From Plotosus lineatus (Eukaryota; Chordata; Actinopteri; Siluriformes; Plotosidae): a DNA stretch of 64,000 nucleotides. The stretch lies in the NCBI GenBank assembly GCA_024760905.1, contig CM045745.1, positions 912,501 to 976,500 on the forward strand. The letters run 5' to 3'. A program made the translations under genes and the position numbers. Positions within the stretch are counted from its first letter, which is position 1, and each line of letters begins with the position of its first letter. Below the pieces are notes generated by a model. That model saw only the letters and a program-made list of their open reading frames with translations. It did not search any database and had not been told where the DNA came from. Below are positions 45,290 to 56,245 of the stretch, one piece after another.

Positions 45290-45597
45290 TCATTCCAAGT
45301 AGGGTCATGGGAAGGCTGACGCCCATCTCAGTGCAAAGTACACCCTGGACAACACGCCAGGCCGTCTCAGGGCAGAAATACGCTGAAGGCTCTGCAGCCT
45401 ACTCTTGACAAAAAAAAAAAAAGTCAGCGATGGTTCTTTCACATGCCTCTGACCGCAGACACCGAGAGGCTTGGCCAGCCTTTGATAACCTAATTAACTG
45501 CACTTGGAAGACAGCAGTAACAACCCAGTGATGGTTGAGCTTGAAACCCAAGCCTGGGATCAATAATCCACCGCCCGACCACCAAGTCATCACTGAA
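45290..45597 (-). mobile_element. S2a SINE, diverged
   Basis: TTCATTCCAAGTAGGGTCAT, CACGCCAGGCCGTCTCAGGG, GTCAGCGATGGTTCTTTCAC and a diverged head up to CACTGAAC. A poly(A) run has expanded inside at 45409-45422. Confidence 0.82.
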
Positions 45598-45614
45598 CCT
45601 GTGTGTGACACGCA

Positions 45615-47174
45615 CACACTCCAAAAAGTTGATACACTATACAAGTTATGAATAAAAACTGAATACAATGATGTGGAAGTCCCAAATTTCAATATTTTAT
45701 TCCGAATAGGACATAGATGACGGGGTCAAAAGCTTAAACTGAAAAATCCTTTTAATGGGAAAAATGTGTTTAAGTTTCATGGTGTCAACAAATCTCAAAA
45801 AAGTTGGGACAAGGCCATTTTCACCACCGTAAGGCATCCGCTCTTCTTACAACGGTCTATAAATGTCTGGGGGCAGAGGAGGCAAGTTTCTCAAATTTAG
45901 AAATAGGAATGCTGTCCCATTCTTGTCTAATACAGGCCTTGAACTGTTCGGCTGCCTTGAGCCTTCTTTGTTGCACCTTCCTCTTTGTGATGCGCCAAAA
46001 TGTTCTCTATAGGTGAAAGATCTGGACTGCAGGCTGATCATTTCAATACCCAAATTCTTTTCCTACGCAGCCATGATGTAATTAATGCTGCATGTGGTCT
46101 GGCGTTATCATGATGAAAAATGCAAGGTCTTCCCTGAAAGAAACAAAGTCTGGATGGGACCATATATTGTTCTAGAACCTGAATATACCATTCTGCATTG
46201 ACGGTGCCTTTCCAGATGTGCAAGCTGTCCATGCCACATGCACTCATGCGACCCCATACCATCACAGATGCAGGCTTCTGAACTTAGCACTGATAACTCA
46301 GGTTGTCCTGGTCCTCTTTAGTCCGGATGACAAAGCATCCCAGTTTTCCATAATGAACTTCAAATTGTGATTCGTCTGACCACAGAACAGTTTTACACTT
46401 TAAATGACCCCTGGCCCAGAGAAACCACCTGCACTTCTGGATCCTGTTTAGAAATGGTGTATTCTTTGTTCTGTAGTTTCAGCTGGTGACGGCGGATGGT
46501 GTTCACCTACAATGATTTCTGGAGGCATTGCTGAGCCCATTCCGTGATTTCCCTTACAGTAGCATTCCTGTTTATGGTGCAGTGCCGTTTAAGGGCCTGA
46601 AGATCATGGACATCCAGTATGTTGGGTTTTTTTTTGTTTGTTTTTTTTTTTCCCCCCGGCCTTGACCCTTACGCATAGAGATTGTTCCAGATTCTCTGAA
46701 TCTTTGGATGAGGTTATGCACTGTAGATGATAACTGCAAACTCGTTGCAATTTTTCTCTGGGAAACACCTTTCTGATATTGCTCCACTATCTTTCTGTGC
46801 AACATTGGGGGAATTGGTGATCCTCTACCCATATTCGCTTTTGAGAGATACTGCCACTCTGAGAAGCTCTGAGAATCCAGTCATGTTGCCAACAGACCTC
46901 ATTAGTGGTGATTGGTCTCCCAGCTGTTCGTTATAAGTGCAATTGACTTTTCCAACCTCTTACTGCTACCTGTCCCAACTTTGAGATTTGTTGACAAATT
47001 TAAAAAAAAAAAATCAATATATTTTTCCCTTAAAATTATACATTTTCAGTTTAAACTTTTTACCCCGTCATCCATGTTCTATTCAGAATAAAATCTTGAA
47101 ATCTGGCACTTACACTATACAAATTGTGAATAAAAACTGAATGCAAATGTGAAGTTTTCAGGAATCCGGTTTGT
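45615..47174 (-). mobile_element. Tc1-like transposon, family 3
   Basis: The left end retains CCAAAAAGTTGATACACTAT and ATGAATAAAAACTGAATACA. Inverted subterminal repeats pair 45690-45750 with 47030-47100 (GAATAGGACATAGATGACGG against its complement). A second pair is CTCAAAAAAGTTGGGACAAG near 45797 with TGTCCCAACTTTGAGA near 46972. The far right end has the inverted CACAAACCGGATTCCTGAAA. A segment of about 45 bp at 47115-47160 is in the opposite sense to expectation. The gene runs on the minus strand. Confidence 0.85.
46038..46832 (-). pseudogene. Tc1-family transposase, broken (family 3)
   Basis: It starts MGRGSPIPPMLHRKIVEQYQ and has a helix-turn-helix (VSQRKIATSLQLSSTVHNLI) followed by SGTISMRKGQGR. 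An inserted T/C run at 46630-46660 breaks it. The catalytic part is at 46290-46038: MMVWGRMSACGMDSLHIWKG, AEWYIQVLEQYM, and FHHDNARPHAA with the second catalytic Asp. The first Asp region near 46370 keeps SDESQFE in another frame. The final Glu motif region near 46010 is frameshifted. Non-functional. Confidence 0.88.
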
Positions 47175-47223
47175 GTGCAATTATTATTTATGTATTTACA
47201 CACACACACACACACACACTTTC

Positions 47224-47360
47224 CTTGTAACAATTTGAAACGGCCAATTAGCCTAAACAAAACAAAACAAAAAAAAAAAAACACTATCGGCGAGCACAAA
47301 ACTTGAACACATAACCTTTAGGTGCGAGGTTGACATACTAAACATTACACAATGGTACAA
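47224..47360 (-). mobile_element. S1 SINE fragment
   Basis: CAATTTGAAACGGCCAATTA GCCTAA is the family's central block, and CTTGAACACATAACCTTTAG GTGCGAGG lies in the head. An A-rich tract sits between them, and the rest is missing. Confidence 0.6.
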
Positions 47361-47838
47361 TGAAAAAAAAAATTAAACCATGACCAGGATTTAATATTTC
47401 ATTTTCTTCAGGGAGTATGCGCCACATTAGCATTGTACTCAAGGGTACTACTACTGGATTCAGTGCAATGTGAGGTTCCTTCTGCATCATTATAAAAAAA
47501 AAAAAAATAAAAAAAACCCAGCTCAGAGGGCAGTGACAACAGCACTCCAACATTTTCCTTCCCATCTTAATTAAATACACCCCACATAACATTTAATGAC
47601 AACAATGTCAATGCCAAATCAGTGAGTGAAGATCCATAGTGCATTTTTATAGTATAGAGCGAGAGAGACACAGAGTATAGCATGTGCGCATAGAGAGCCA
47701 GGATAATTATCTCTTGTACTATTTAGTTCTCGATGGTGGTTATTCTTATTTTCATCAGTATTATTGATGTTGCCTCCTGTTCTCTACTCTATAGCACTTG
47801 ACATGGAGGGCATATTTATACGAGTAACCTACCTTTTC

Positions 47839-47861
47839 AGAGAGAGAGAGAGAGAGAGAGC
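47839..47861. repeat. (GA)n microsatellite at the 5' flank of LINE copy C
   Basis: Eleven GA units just before the LINE leader. Confidence 0.9.
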
Positions 47862-48002
47862 AAGAGAAAATACAATCCAATTTAATGCAGCGGGGGGGGG
47901 GCACAACCCAGTGTCTCTCCCTCACGCCGGTCCCAAGCCCGGATAAATGCAGAGGGTTACGTCAGGAAGGGCATCCGGCGTAAAACAAAGGCTAAATAAA
48001 CT

Positions 48003-49250
48003 ATGCGAATCACAAGAAAGAATCACATACCGGATCGGTCGAGGCCCGGGTTAACAACGACCGCCATCAGTGCCGTCAACCAACAGGGTGCTGATGGAAA
48101 TTGGACTACTGTTGGTCGAAGACGTCGAAGAAGGAGAGGCGGGAGGCGTGTCCGTTGCCAGAGAGAGAAGAGGAAAGGCATGAGTCTAGGACTGAAAGTA
48201 GGGACTTTGAACGTTGGAACTATGGCAGGAAAAGGTAGAGAGCTGGCTGACATGATGGAGAGGAGGAAGGTGGACATACTGTGTGTTCAGGAGACCAGGT
48301 GGAAAGGTAACAAGGCTAAAAGCATAGGAGCAGGGCTTAAGCTGTTTTATCACGGTGTGGATGGGAAGAGAAATGGAGTCGGAGTCATCTTGAAGGAGGA
48401 GTTTGTCAGGAATGTTCTAAAAGTGAAAAGAGTGTCAGACAGAGTGATGAGTCTCAAGTTAGAAATTGAAGGTGTGATGGTCAATGTTGTTAGTGCTTAT
48501 GCCCCACAGACAGGATGTGAGCGAGATGAGAAGGAGAGATTCTGGAGTGAGTTAGATGAAGTGATGCAGAGTATCCCCAGAGGTGAAAGAGTGGTCATTG
48601 GGGCATACTTCAATGGACATGTTGGTGCAGGAAACAGAGGGGATGGGGAAGTGATGGGCAGGTTTGGTATCCAGGACAGGAACGCAGAAGGACAGATGTT
48701 GGTAGATTTTGCAAAAAGGATGGAAATGGCTGTGGTGAATACTTTCTTCAAGAAGAAACAGGAGCATAGGGTGACTTATGAAAGTGGAGGTAGGAGCACA
48801 CAGGTAGACTACATCTTGTGCAGGCGATGTAATTTAAAGGAAGTCAGTGACTGCAAAGTAGTAGCGGGTGAGAGTGTTGCCAAACAGCATAGGATGGTGG
48901 TGTGCACGATGATGCTGATGGCGAGTAAGGTGAAGAAGGCAAACACAGAGCAGAAGACAAAGTGGTGGAAGCTGAAAAAGGAAGAGTGTCGTGTTGTCTT
49001 CAAGGAGGAGTTGAAACAGGCTTTGGGTGGTCAGGAAGTGCTTCCAGATGACTGGACAACTACAGCTAATGTGATCAGGGAGAAAGGTAGGAGGATACTT
49101 GGTGTGTCATCTGGAAGGAAAGTAGATAAGGAGACTTGGTGGTGGAATGAGGAAGTGCAGGAGTGTGTACAAAGGAAGAGGTTAGCTAAGAAGAAGTGGG
49201 ACATTGAGAAAACCGAAGAGAGTAAACAGGAGTACAGGGGGACAGCGTAA
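48003..49250 (+). pseudogene. RTE-like ORF part 1: APE endonuclease domain (open for 415 codons)
   Basis: The frame opens upstream of the conserved region with an Arg-rich run, then MSLGLKVGTLNVGTMAGKGR (near residue 60), CVQETRWKGNKAK with catalytic Glu, HGVDGKRNGVGVILKEEF, SAYAPQTGCERDEKERFWSE, GAYFNGHVGAGNRG, STQVDYILCRRCNL and SVAKQHRMVV with the catalytic His. The Asp in the GADFNGH motif of copies A and B is Tyr here (codon TAC at 48605-48607), which should abolish the metal-dependent nuclease. The frame ends at a TAA caused by a frameshift at about 49240; the other frame continues RKAKVAVSKAKQSAFDDLYA. Confidence 0.92.
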
Positions 49251-49461
49251 GGCAAAGGTAGCAGTGTCAAAGGCTAAACAGAGCGCATTTGATGACTTGT
49301 ATGCTCGGTTGGAAAGAGATGGGAAGGACGTGCAGCAAGTTAGATTGATAAAGGACAGAGAGGGAAATGTATTGACTGATGAAAGAAGTGTGCTGGGAAG
49401 ATGGAAAGAGTACTTTGAAGAGCTGATGAATGAGGAAAAGAGTAGAAGAGGTGACTGTTGA
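49204..49461 (+). pseudogene. RTE-like ORF part 2: linker between endonuclease and RT
   Basis: This frame bridges the two large open parts: QRKAKVAVSKAKQSAFDDLY, ARLERDGKDVQQVRLIKDRE and VLGRWKEYFEELMNEE. A second frameshift near 49440 moves to the RT frame. Two single-site shifts are thus all that break the polyprotein, apart from the Asp-to-Tyr change. Confidence 0.88.
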
Positions 49462-50932
49462 GGACCAGGAAGTAGCAAAGATTAGTAAGGGTGAAGTGAG
49501 GAGGGCATTGAAGAGGATGAAGAATGGAAAGGCAGTTGGCCCTGATGACATACCGGTGGAGGTATGGAAGTGTCTAGGAGAGGTAGCAGTAAATTTTCTG
49601 ACAAGAACATTTAACAAGGTCTTAGAGAGTGAGAGGATTCCAGAGGAATGGAGGAGAAGTGTGCTGGTGCCCATTTTTAAGAACAAGGGAGACGTGCAGA
49701 GTTGTGGAAACTCCAGAGGGATAAAGTTGATGAGCCATACGATGAAGTTATGGGAAAGAATAGTGGAAGCTAGACTAAGGGCAGAGGTCAGCATTTGTGA
49801 ACAACAGTTTGGTTTCATGCCAAGAAAGAGCACCACAGATGCAGTGTTTGCCTTGAGGATGTTAATGGAGAAGTACAGAGAAGGTCAGAGGGAGCTGCAT
49901 TGTGCCTTTGTGGATCTGGAGAAAGCATATGACAGGGTGCCAAGAGAAGAACTGTGGTATTGCATGAGGAAGTCTGGAGTGGCAGACAAGTATGTTGGAG
50001 TGGTGCAGGACATGTATGAGAGATGCAAGACAGTGGTGAGGTGTGCTGTCGGTGTGACACAAGAGTTCAAGGTGGAGGTGGGACTGCATCAAGGGTCAGC
50101 TCTCAGCCCCTTCATGTTTGCTATGGTGATGGACAGGCTGACAGACGAGGTTAGACAAGATTCCCCATGGACTATGATGTTTGCAGATGACATTGTGATC
50201 TGTAGTGAGAGCAGAGAACAAGTGCAGGAAAATCTAGAGAGGTGGAGGTATGCCCTGGAAAGGAGGGGAATGAAGATTAGCCTCAGTAAGACAGAATACA
50301 TGTGCATGAATGACAAGGACCCAAGAGGAACGGTGAGATTACAGGGAGCAGAGATAAGAAAGGTGGAGGATTTTAAGTACTTAGGCTCAACAATCCAGAG
50401 CAATGGAGAGTGTGGAAAAGAGGTCAAGAAGCGTGTGCAGGCAGGTTGGAAAGGTTGGAGAAAAGTGTCCGGTGTGATGTGTGATAGGAGGGTATCGGCA
50501 AGGATGAAAGGAAAAGTGTACAAGACGGTGTTGAGGCCAACGATGTTGTATGGTTTAGAAACAGTGGCCCTGGGGAAAAGACAGGAGGCAGAGCTGGAGG
50601 TAGCAGAGATGAAAATGCTGAGGTTCTCTTTGGGAGTAACGAGGATGGATAGGATTAGGAATGAGCACATCAGAGGGACAGCACATGTCAGACGTTTTGG
50701 AGACAAAGTCAGAGAGGCTAGATTGAGATGGTTTGGACATGTACAGAGGAGGGATAGTGAGTATATTGGTCATAGGATGCTGAGGCTGGAACTACCAGGC
50801 AGAAGGCCCAGAGGAAGACCAAAGGGACGATTCATGGATGTGGTGAAGGAGGACATGAAGGTCGTTGGTGTAAGAGAAGATGCAAAGGATAGGGTGAGAT
50901 GGAGGCAGATGATTCGTTGTGGCAATCCCTGA
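49430..50932 (+). pseudogene. RTE-like ORF part 3: reverse transcriptase and C terminus (open for 500 codons)
   Basis: Complete RT domain: GKAVGPDDIPVEVWKCLGEV, RRSVLVPIFKNKGDVQSCGN, RGIKLMSHTMKLWERIVEAR, EQQFGFMPRKSTTDAVFALR, FVDLEKAYDRVPREELWYCM, GLHQGSALSPFMFAMVMDRL and the active-site MMFADDIVI near residue 245. The thumb and C-terminal region has KVEDFKYLGSTIQSNGECGK, RRVSARMKGKVYKTV and LRWFGHVQRRDSEYIG. The frame ends at TGA in CGNP. It is part of the transposon, not a host gene. Confidence 0.95.
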
Positions 50933-51574
50933 AGGGAAAAGCCGAAAGGAAAAGAAGAGCAAGAGACAATACAGACTACAGTAATCCCCCGCCACTTTGC
51001 GTTTCCTACTTTGCGTCCCCGGAATATTGCAGGATTTCCCATCGGGAAAATGAAAAAAAATTAAAGATTACAGTACAGTATTCAAAATTCATGCACATTA
51101 CATTCAACTACGCTACCCTGCATGCTCTTGTTCTCCTGCTTGACTTGGGTGTTCTCTGACTGGCTGTGAATCCAGCAAGCCGATTGGTCGAGATTATATT
51201 TCCCAGCATCCAACACATAGGGCTTCCCGTCTGTGTTTGAGCCACATTGTTAGTTCGTCTGCGCTACGTATCAGTTCTCCAGCCAAGCGGCAAAGTTTTT
51301 CTCTCTTTGTGCTCGTAAGTACTGTTGTATACAGTATTACACTAAGGCCTTGAAAGTGGCTCCCAGTGTCACAGGAAGATCATCTAGTGAACCAAAAAAA
51401 GAAAAGGAAAATGATTACAGTTAGTGACAAAATTAAGCTTCGAGATTTATTAAAAGAAGGGTGAAGTTTTGCGTCTGTGGCTCGCAATTAACGAGTCGAC
51501 TGTGCTCTACATTACGAAGTAGGAAGAGAAAATATGCATAATCAGTCAGACCCAAAGATGGAGGAGAGCAAGTA

Positions 51575-52228
51575 CAGTGGTACCTCACCTTACGAAATTA
51601 ATCTGTGCCAGAGGTTTTTTCGTAACCTGAATTTTTCATAAGTTGAACCGCATTTTACATGTAAAACACATGATTCGTTCCAAGGCCCCCAATACTACCC
51701 CCTAAACACTTTAAAAATTATAAAAGCATACTTTTTTAGACCTCCTTCTGTTTCAATATCATCCCGATGATAGACAGGTTTGGACACATTCCTTTGTGTG
51801 TGTTTGTGTGTGTGCGCGCGCGCGTTGACCATGTCTTCTTAGCAGAGTTATAATCTTACAAACGTTTATGGAAGGTTAAAAGCCTGAGTCAAAGTAAGAA
51901 TGGGAGATAGCGGCATCATTCCTCCTAACCAATGGGATCCCTGTCCAAGAGGGCGTCAGGTGGACTTGTCCAGGATGACGCTCGAGTCAAGGCAACTTAA
52001 CAACTTCGTGAAGGTTGTTAGCCAATGGGAGGCCAGCAGGGCGGGATGTTTGAACATCATTGATGGGAGAGCAGCTCGTGCATTGTTTGAATGGTGTGTT
52101 TGAATTTTTAAGATGGTGCTTTCGTAATGTGAACTTGTTTCGTATCCTGAGACAAAAAATTTAGGAAAATGCTTTTCGTAACCTGAATTTTTAGTTTTGT
52201 GAGACTTTCATAAGGTGAGGTACCACTG
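51575..52228. mobile_element. MITE family A, complete (654 bp), TA-flanked
   Basis: The termini CAGTGGTACCTCACCTTACG and, inverted, CAGTGGTACCTCACCTTATG are each flanked by TA. Subterminal TTCGTAACCTGAATTTTTC appears near both ends. This is the best copy for defining the family. It includes a TG/CG-rich patch at 51795-51825. Confidence 0.92.
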
Positions 52229-53140
52229 TACGATGAAACAAAGCCTTTAATTGAGCTCAGGGGAAGCACTGGGGTGCAGGAAAAATAGTGTTCACTGTAG
52301 TCGTGAGGGAAAAACACAAAAACCAAAATCACTGGGAGAGTGTCAAGCACGGAGATCCTCTTGCGTGCTGATGACTGAGTGAATTCAGGTGCGCTCTCTG
52401 GATTTCACCTGCGGGTAACAGCCACACACCTCACCAGTGTATGCGGAGAGAGAGCGAGGGGAGCTAACCACCACCAACTAGCACAGACCATAACAGTAAC
52501 AGCACAATAAGGCTGTTGTGAAAATGGAAAATGCCTTATCGTTGTGGATTATGGACTGCCATAAAAATAATGTGAGTTTGGACACCAACATGATACGTAC
52601 TACTGTAAAGCAAACACTCTGGAGGTGCCGACGAGCCCCAATCAAGCACCAGTACCACCAGTGATTCTCCTCCTTGGCGTGGCCATGGATTTGTTATTTA
52701 TAAATGTTTGTTGTACAGTATTTATACTTATTCGCCATTATAAAAGGTGTGTAGTTTATTTATATATTAATACACATTGTCTGTATAATATTAACATGCA
52801 TAGAACACTTTAAAATTAACTTCTATATAAATTTTATATAATAATATATAGGTGGGTGTCCTTCAGAAGTGGCAGAAGTCATTTAGCTGTTTTTCACATT
52901 TCATGGGGGAGGCCTGGTCCCCATTAACCATGAAATAAGGGGGATTACTGAATATAAAATGTAAACCCTTGCATGAAATATATTTTGTGAAATTTGGGAT
53001 CATACACTCAAATACCTATATTTAGAAGAAATTAGGAGGAGATGTGGTGCATGTGCCTTCTGCAGTAAAAAAAAGAGCGTAACCCATGAAAACACACAGA
53101 GCCCCGTTTATAACCTCTCGAATAGGAGCTTCTGCTTACA

Positions 53141-53430
53141 CACACACACACACACACACACACTACTAGGGCTGTGGGGAGGCTGGCGAATGTGGAGCCG
53201 ACACTAGGTGAAGGCAAGGTACACCCTGAACAGCTCACCAGACCATCAGGGGGCAAGTCACCCAACCATTCATGGTCACATCCAAACCTGGAGCAATTCT
53301 TTTGGACCGGACTGTAGGAGGAAACCAGAGTACCCAGAGGAAACCCACACAAGCATTGAGGGGACATGCATATTCCACACAGAAACACCCGGATCCGGGT
53401 CTCGAACTCAGGACCTTCTTGATGTGAGGC
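53141..53430 (-). mobile_element. S1 SINE, head truncated, with (AC)n at its tail
   Basis: ACTAGGGCTGTGGGGAGGCT, GGTACACCCTGAACAGCTCA, GGACTGTAGGAGGAAACCAG and CGGGTCTCGAACTCAGGACC (inverted B box). An (AC)n run of about 22 bp replaces the usual tail end. Confidence 0.85.
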
Positions 53431-53499
53431 ATTAAAATTGTATAACATTATTTGACAGACAGAGAGATGGATAGAAATGAGGGAATAGTCAGCTAGCAT

Positions 53500-53541
<42 letters not shown>
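53500..53541. repeat. (TC)n microsatellite
   Basis: About 20 CT units. Confidence 0.95.
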
Positions 53542-53542
<1 letters not shown>

Positions 53543-53647
53543 GTTTAAGAGTGCTGGAGAATTCATCACCTGCTCTTCTGGGCAGGATCCCAGATGAAAG
53601 CTACAGAAATGTCCATTCAACTTGTTGAACAAGAGGGCTCTCTATAC

Positions 53648-53691
53648 ACAGACACACACAGACACACACACACACACACGCGCGCGCGCGC
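53648..53691. repeat. (AC)n(GC)n microsatellite
   Basis: AC and ACAG units pass into CGCGCGCGCG, a potential Z-DNA-forming tract. Confidence 0.9.
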
Positions 53692-54156
53692 CTGAAAACC
53701 TGGGATGGAGCACTAGTGAAAAAGCCTTAAACCCGTTGCCGGTGTGATAATGAAATGAAAGAGCATCTCGAGGAGTTTCTTGTGAGGAACATTAATCCGA
53801 GGTTGTTTATTTTCTGCTCCGAAGATCTTCTCTTCCTGTGGAGGATGAGACACAGAGTCCCTACACTGAGCTCCGTCTCCGTGCTGGACACACAAAAAAA
53901 AAAGGTTCGGTCCACTTCAGCAGTTAAAAAAAAAACGGGCATCATTAATCCATTAGTTCAGTTTAAAATAAACCAAACAACAACAAAGCACCTGCGCGCG
54001 CCTGCGTGCTTCCACTGAGAGCACCTGTTGCCTCCGCGCGGAGAATTAAACCCAAGCGCCCGCTTTACCTGCGCGAGGGGCGCAGTGCACAGGCAACTCA
54101 CTCCGCGCCACACAAGAATAAACAACAACAACCAACAGCAGCACACACACACTTAC

Positions 54157-54290
54157 CTCGCTTTCTCCTCTGCACACTGCTCCAACATACACTTCACCAC
54201 AGACACAGAGAGACACAGAGAGAGAAAGAGCAAAAAGCAAGCGAAGCCGTGCACAGCGCTCGGGCACAAAGGTCGCTATGGCAACAGACA
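54157..54290 (-). other. Candidate alternative first exon of ctnnd2
   Basis: On the minus strand, downstream of the TATA-like site, the sequence runs to CGAG|GTAAGT at 54157. It contains ATG at 54188 opening MLEQCAEEKAR. The exon would leave two bases of a codon, whereas the 113-bp exon starts in phase 0, so a direct join would be out of frame. It would have to be untranslated or need another exon in between. This is a prediction only. Confidence 0.3.
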
Positions 54291-54389
54291 ATTTTGAAGC
54301 CCTTTGGCGTTATTTATGCACACTGCTTTACAACAGGCCCCGCCCCCCACAGCTAATATCCCGCCTCTTTTCTGACGCCATTTGCGGCT

Positions 54390-54448
54390 CAGGCTGGAGC
54401 AGAGACTCTGAGAGGATCGGACTGAAAGGACCTTTAGACTTGCAGTGG
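54390..54448 (+). other. Candidate divergent first exon, plus strand
   Basis: GGCTCAGGCTGGAGCAGAGA through GACTTGCAGTGG, then GTAAGA. It has no ATG in good context, so it would be a non-coding or 5' UTR exon of a divergent transcript. The start is arbitrary. Confidence 0.25.
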
Positions 54449-54482
54449 GTAAGATCCCATCAAAAGAGCCCCCACCACCACC

Positions 54483-54486
<4 letters not shown>

Positions 54487-54518
<32 letters not shown>

Positions 54519-54519
54519 A
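54487..54519. repeat. (TC)n microsatellite
   Basis: About 16 CT units, just inside the predicted plus-strand intron. Confidence 0.95.
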
Positions 54520-55227
54520 ATACTGAGTGCCTATTACACCCCAGTGGCCTACAATAGTGGGGCTGGCTGTGGCAGGGAGCTGAGTAAATATAACCTTCCG
54601 TGCAGGAAGTCCAGAGGCAACGACCAGTCACAGGCCTACAAATTATTGCAATTTCTGTCACTGTTCTTTCTGTCCAACAAGAAACTTAAGAGACTAATGA
54701 GACCTTTTAAGGTGTGAGGAATAAAAGTTGGTCAGAGATGTTCACCTACTGCAGGGCCTGGAGGGGACGGGTGTACCACGCTCCCTGGCACTGACCTGGT
54801 AATAAAATGATGAAATGATCAAACATCCCAGAAAACAGACATATTTTTACCTGCTTTTGTGAACTTGCCAATAGGATAATTAAACAACCTGCAGAGAAAA
54901 CGTTTAAACAGTCCGAGTAATCTCGTTTTAATCTCATTTGCCAGCGGCTGTTATTCGTGCCGAAGAATTTGCGAGCACAACAGAGAAAGACAAACAGATC
55001 GGTATCGAGTTAGAATCCGAAGATTTCAATGTTCGAACTGATTTGTTTTTCCACATTATTTGCATGATATCGTCTCAGGAAATGGTACAACAGTACAGTT
55101 TCTTTAAAAAAGCAAAGAAACAGGATTTTTCATGTCTCCAATGTCTTTCTGTGTCTATGGTGCATATTCAAGTGTCCAGGAACAGTAGGTTGTAGAATAA
55201 TACAATTTTAAAATATACAGCTGGGAT

Positions 55228-55383
55228 GGCACAGTGGCGGTGGTTAGCACGTCGGGCAAAAAGGTCCTGGGTTCGATTCCTGTGCTCGGGCGTTTGTGTG
55301 TGGAGTTCACTCGTTGTTCTGGTTTCCTCCTACAGCCCAAAGGCATGCACTTTAGGCTAACAGGCTGTTCCAAATTTCCCCTT

Positions 55384-55425
<42 letters not shown>

Positions 55426-55535
55426 TTCGTCGTGATGGTCAGGAGAGCTGTTCAGGGTGTATCCCTCCTTCGCCCAGTGTCGGGAAAGATGCACCCTCCC
55501 TGCAGCACTAATAGGACTAAGTGTTTCGGAAAATG
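55228..55535 (+). mobile_element. S1 SINE with internal (GT)n expansion
   Basis: The head GGCACAGTGGCGGTGGTTAG and B box GGGTTCGATTCC (55269-55280) are well preserved. The body has AGGCATGCACTTTAGGCTAA and the tail AATAGGACTAAGTGTTTCGG. A 41-bp GT run at 55384-55424 has grown where other copies have a short GTGTGAGTGTG stretch. Confidence 0.9.
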
Positions 55536-55911
55536 AGTGATCGAGTAAATCTACAGCTTGGATGAACTACTGTGAGCAAAGTGTTAATCTGCAACATGTT
55601 CATTGTGACAGACAGACAAACAAGCAAACAGACAGAGGTACGAGGCACTACTAGGTTGTCTATCCCATTATACTGAACATCCCATAACGAGAAATAAAAT
55701 GTTGGCATTTGTATATGTATTGTGTTGTTCTGTCACAATGATAAGTCTTGTAGTCTACTGGTATCTTCAAAATCTTTAAGAAATTGAACTGTTGGTCTTC
55801 ACTACTTGCAGCACACTGGGTTTATGAAAGCTCCCTGTTTCTCATATCAGTGGACAGTACTACGAACCAGGTCGTTCACAAAATTATAGATTCCTATGTA
55901 CAGAAATATGG

Positions 55912-56245
55912 ACGGCTGGTTTGATGGTGTCATGGTTAGCACATCCACCTTACAGCAAGAAGGTCCTGGGCTTTAGTCCTGGATGTGGGTGTTTTTGTGC
56001 AGTTTTTGCATGTTCACCCCACGCTTGTATGGTTTCCTCCAGGCACGCTGGTTTTCTCCTACAATACAAAGACATGCACAATAGGCTAACTGGCTTTTCA
56101 AAATTTCCTCTAGGTGTGCATGTGACTGCTAATGGATGTGAGCCTTGACCCTGCGATGGGCTGGTGAACTACCCAGGGTGTATCCTGTTTTCAACGGTGA
56201 CCCTAATAGGAGTAACCAGTGGTTTGGCAAAAGTGGGTGTGAGTA
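55912..56245 (+). mobile_element. S1 SINE
   Basis: GTCATGGTTAGCACATCCAC, CAGCAAGAAGGTCCTGGGC, ACAAAGACATGCACAATAGG CTAAC, CCTGCGATGGGCTGGTGAAC and CGGTGACCCTAATAGGAGTA. Head, body and tail are all present. Confidence 0.88.

Larger units (their letters stand above)
47885..50962 (+). mobile_element. RTE-like APE non-LTR retrotransposon, copy C (about 3.1 kb, near-intact)
   Basis: The leader contains CACAACCCAGTGTCTCTCCC and CAGGAAGGGCATCCGGCG, followed by one long reading region interrupted only twice. The 3' end is CGTTGTGGCAATCCCTGAAG and GGGAAAAGCCGAAAGGAAAA GAAGAGC. It is the best copy of the family here and the natural reference for copies A and B and for the SINE S2b tail. It lies antisense to ctnnd2. 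Confidence 0.95.
53990..54450. promoter_or_regulatory. Candidate CpG-rich bidirectional promoter
   Basis: This block is far richer in CG dinucleotides than its surroundings (for example 53996-54070 and 54240-54270). It has an Sp1-type GC box CCCCGCCCCC (54338-54347) and a TATA-like GCATAAATAAC on the minus strand (54309-54319). Good donor consensus sites lie on both sides, facing away from the centre: GTAAGT on the minus strand at 54156 and GTAAGA on the plus strand at 54449. The arrangement fits divergent first exons. No transcript evidence is available. Confidence 0.4.

Noticed and set aside
54157..54188. ATG-initiated MLEQCAEEKAR as an alternative N terminus of catenin delta-2
   Set aside because: Joining its donor to the phase-0 113-bp exon gives an early stop. 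It could only work with an unknown intermediate exon.
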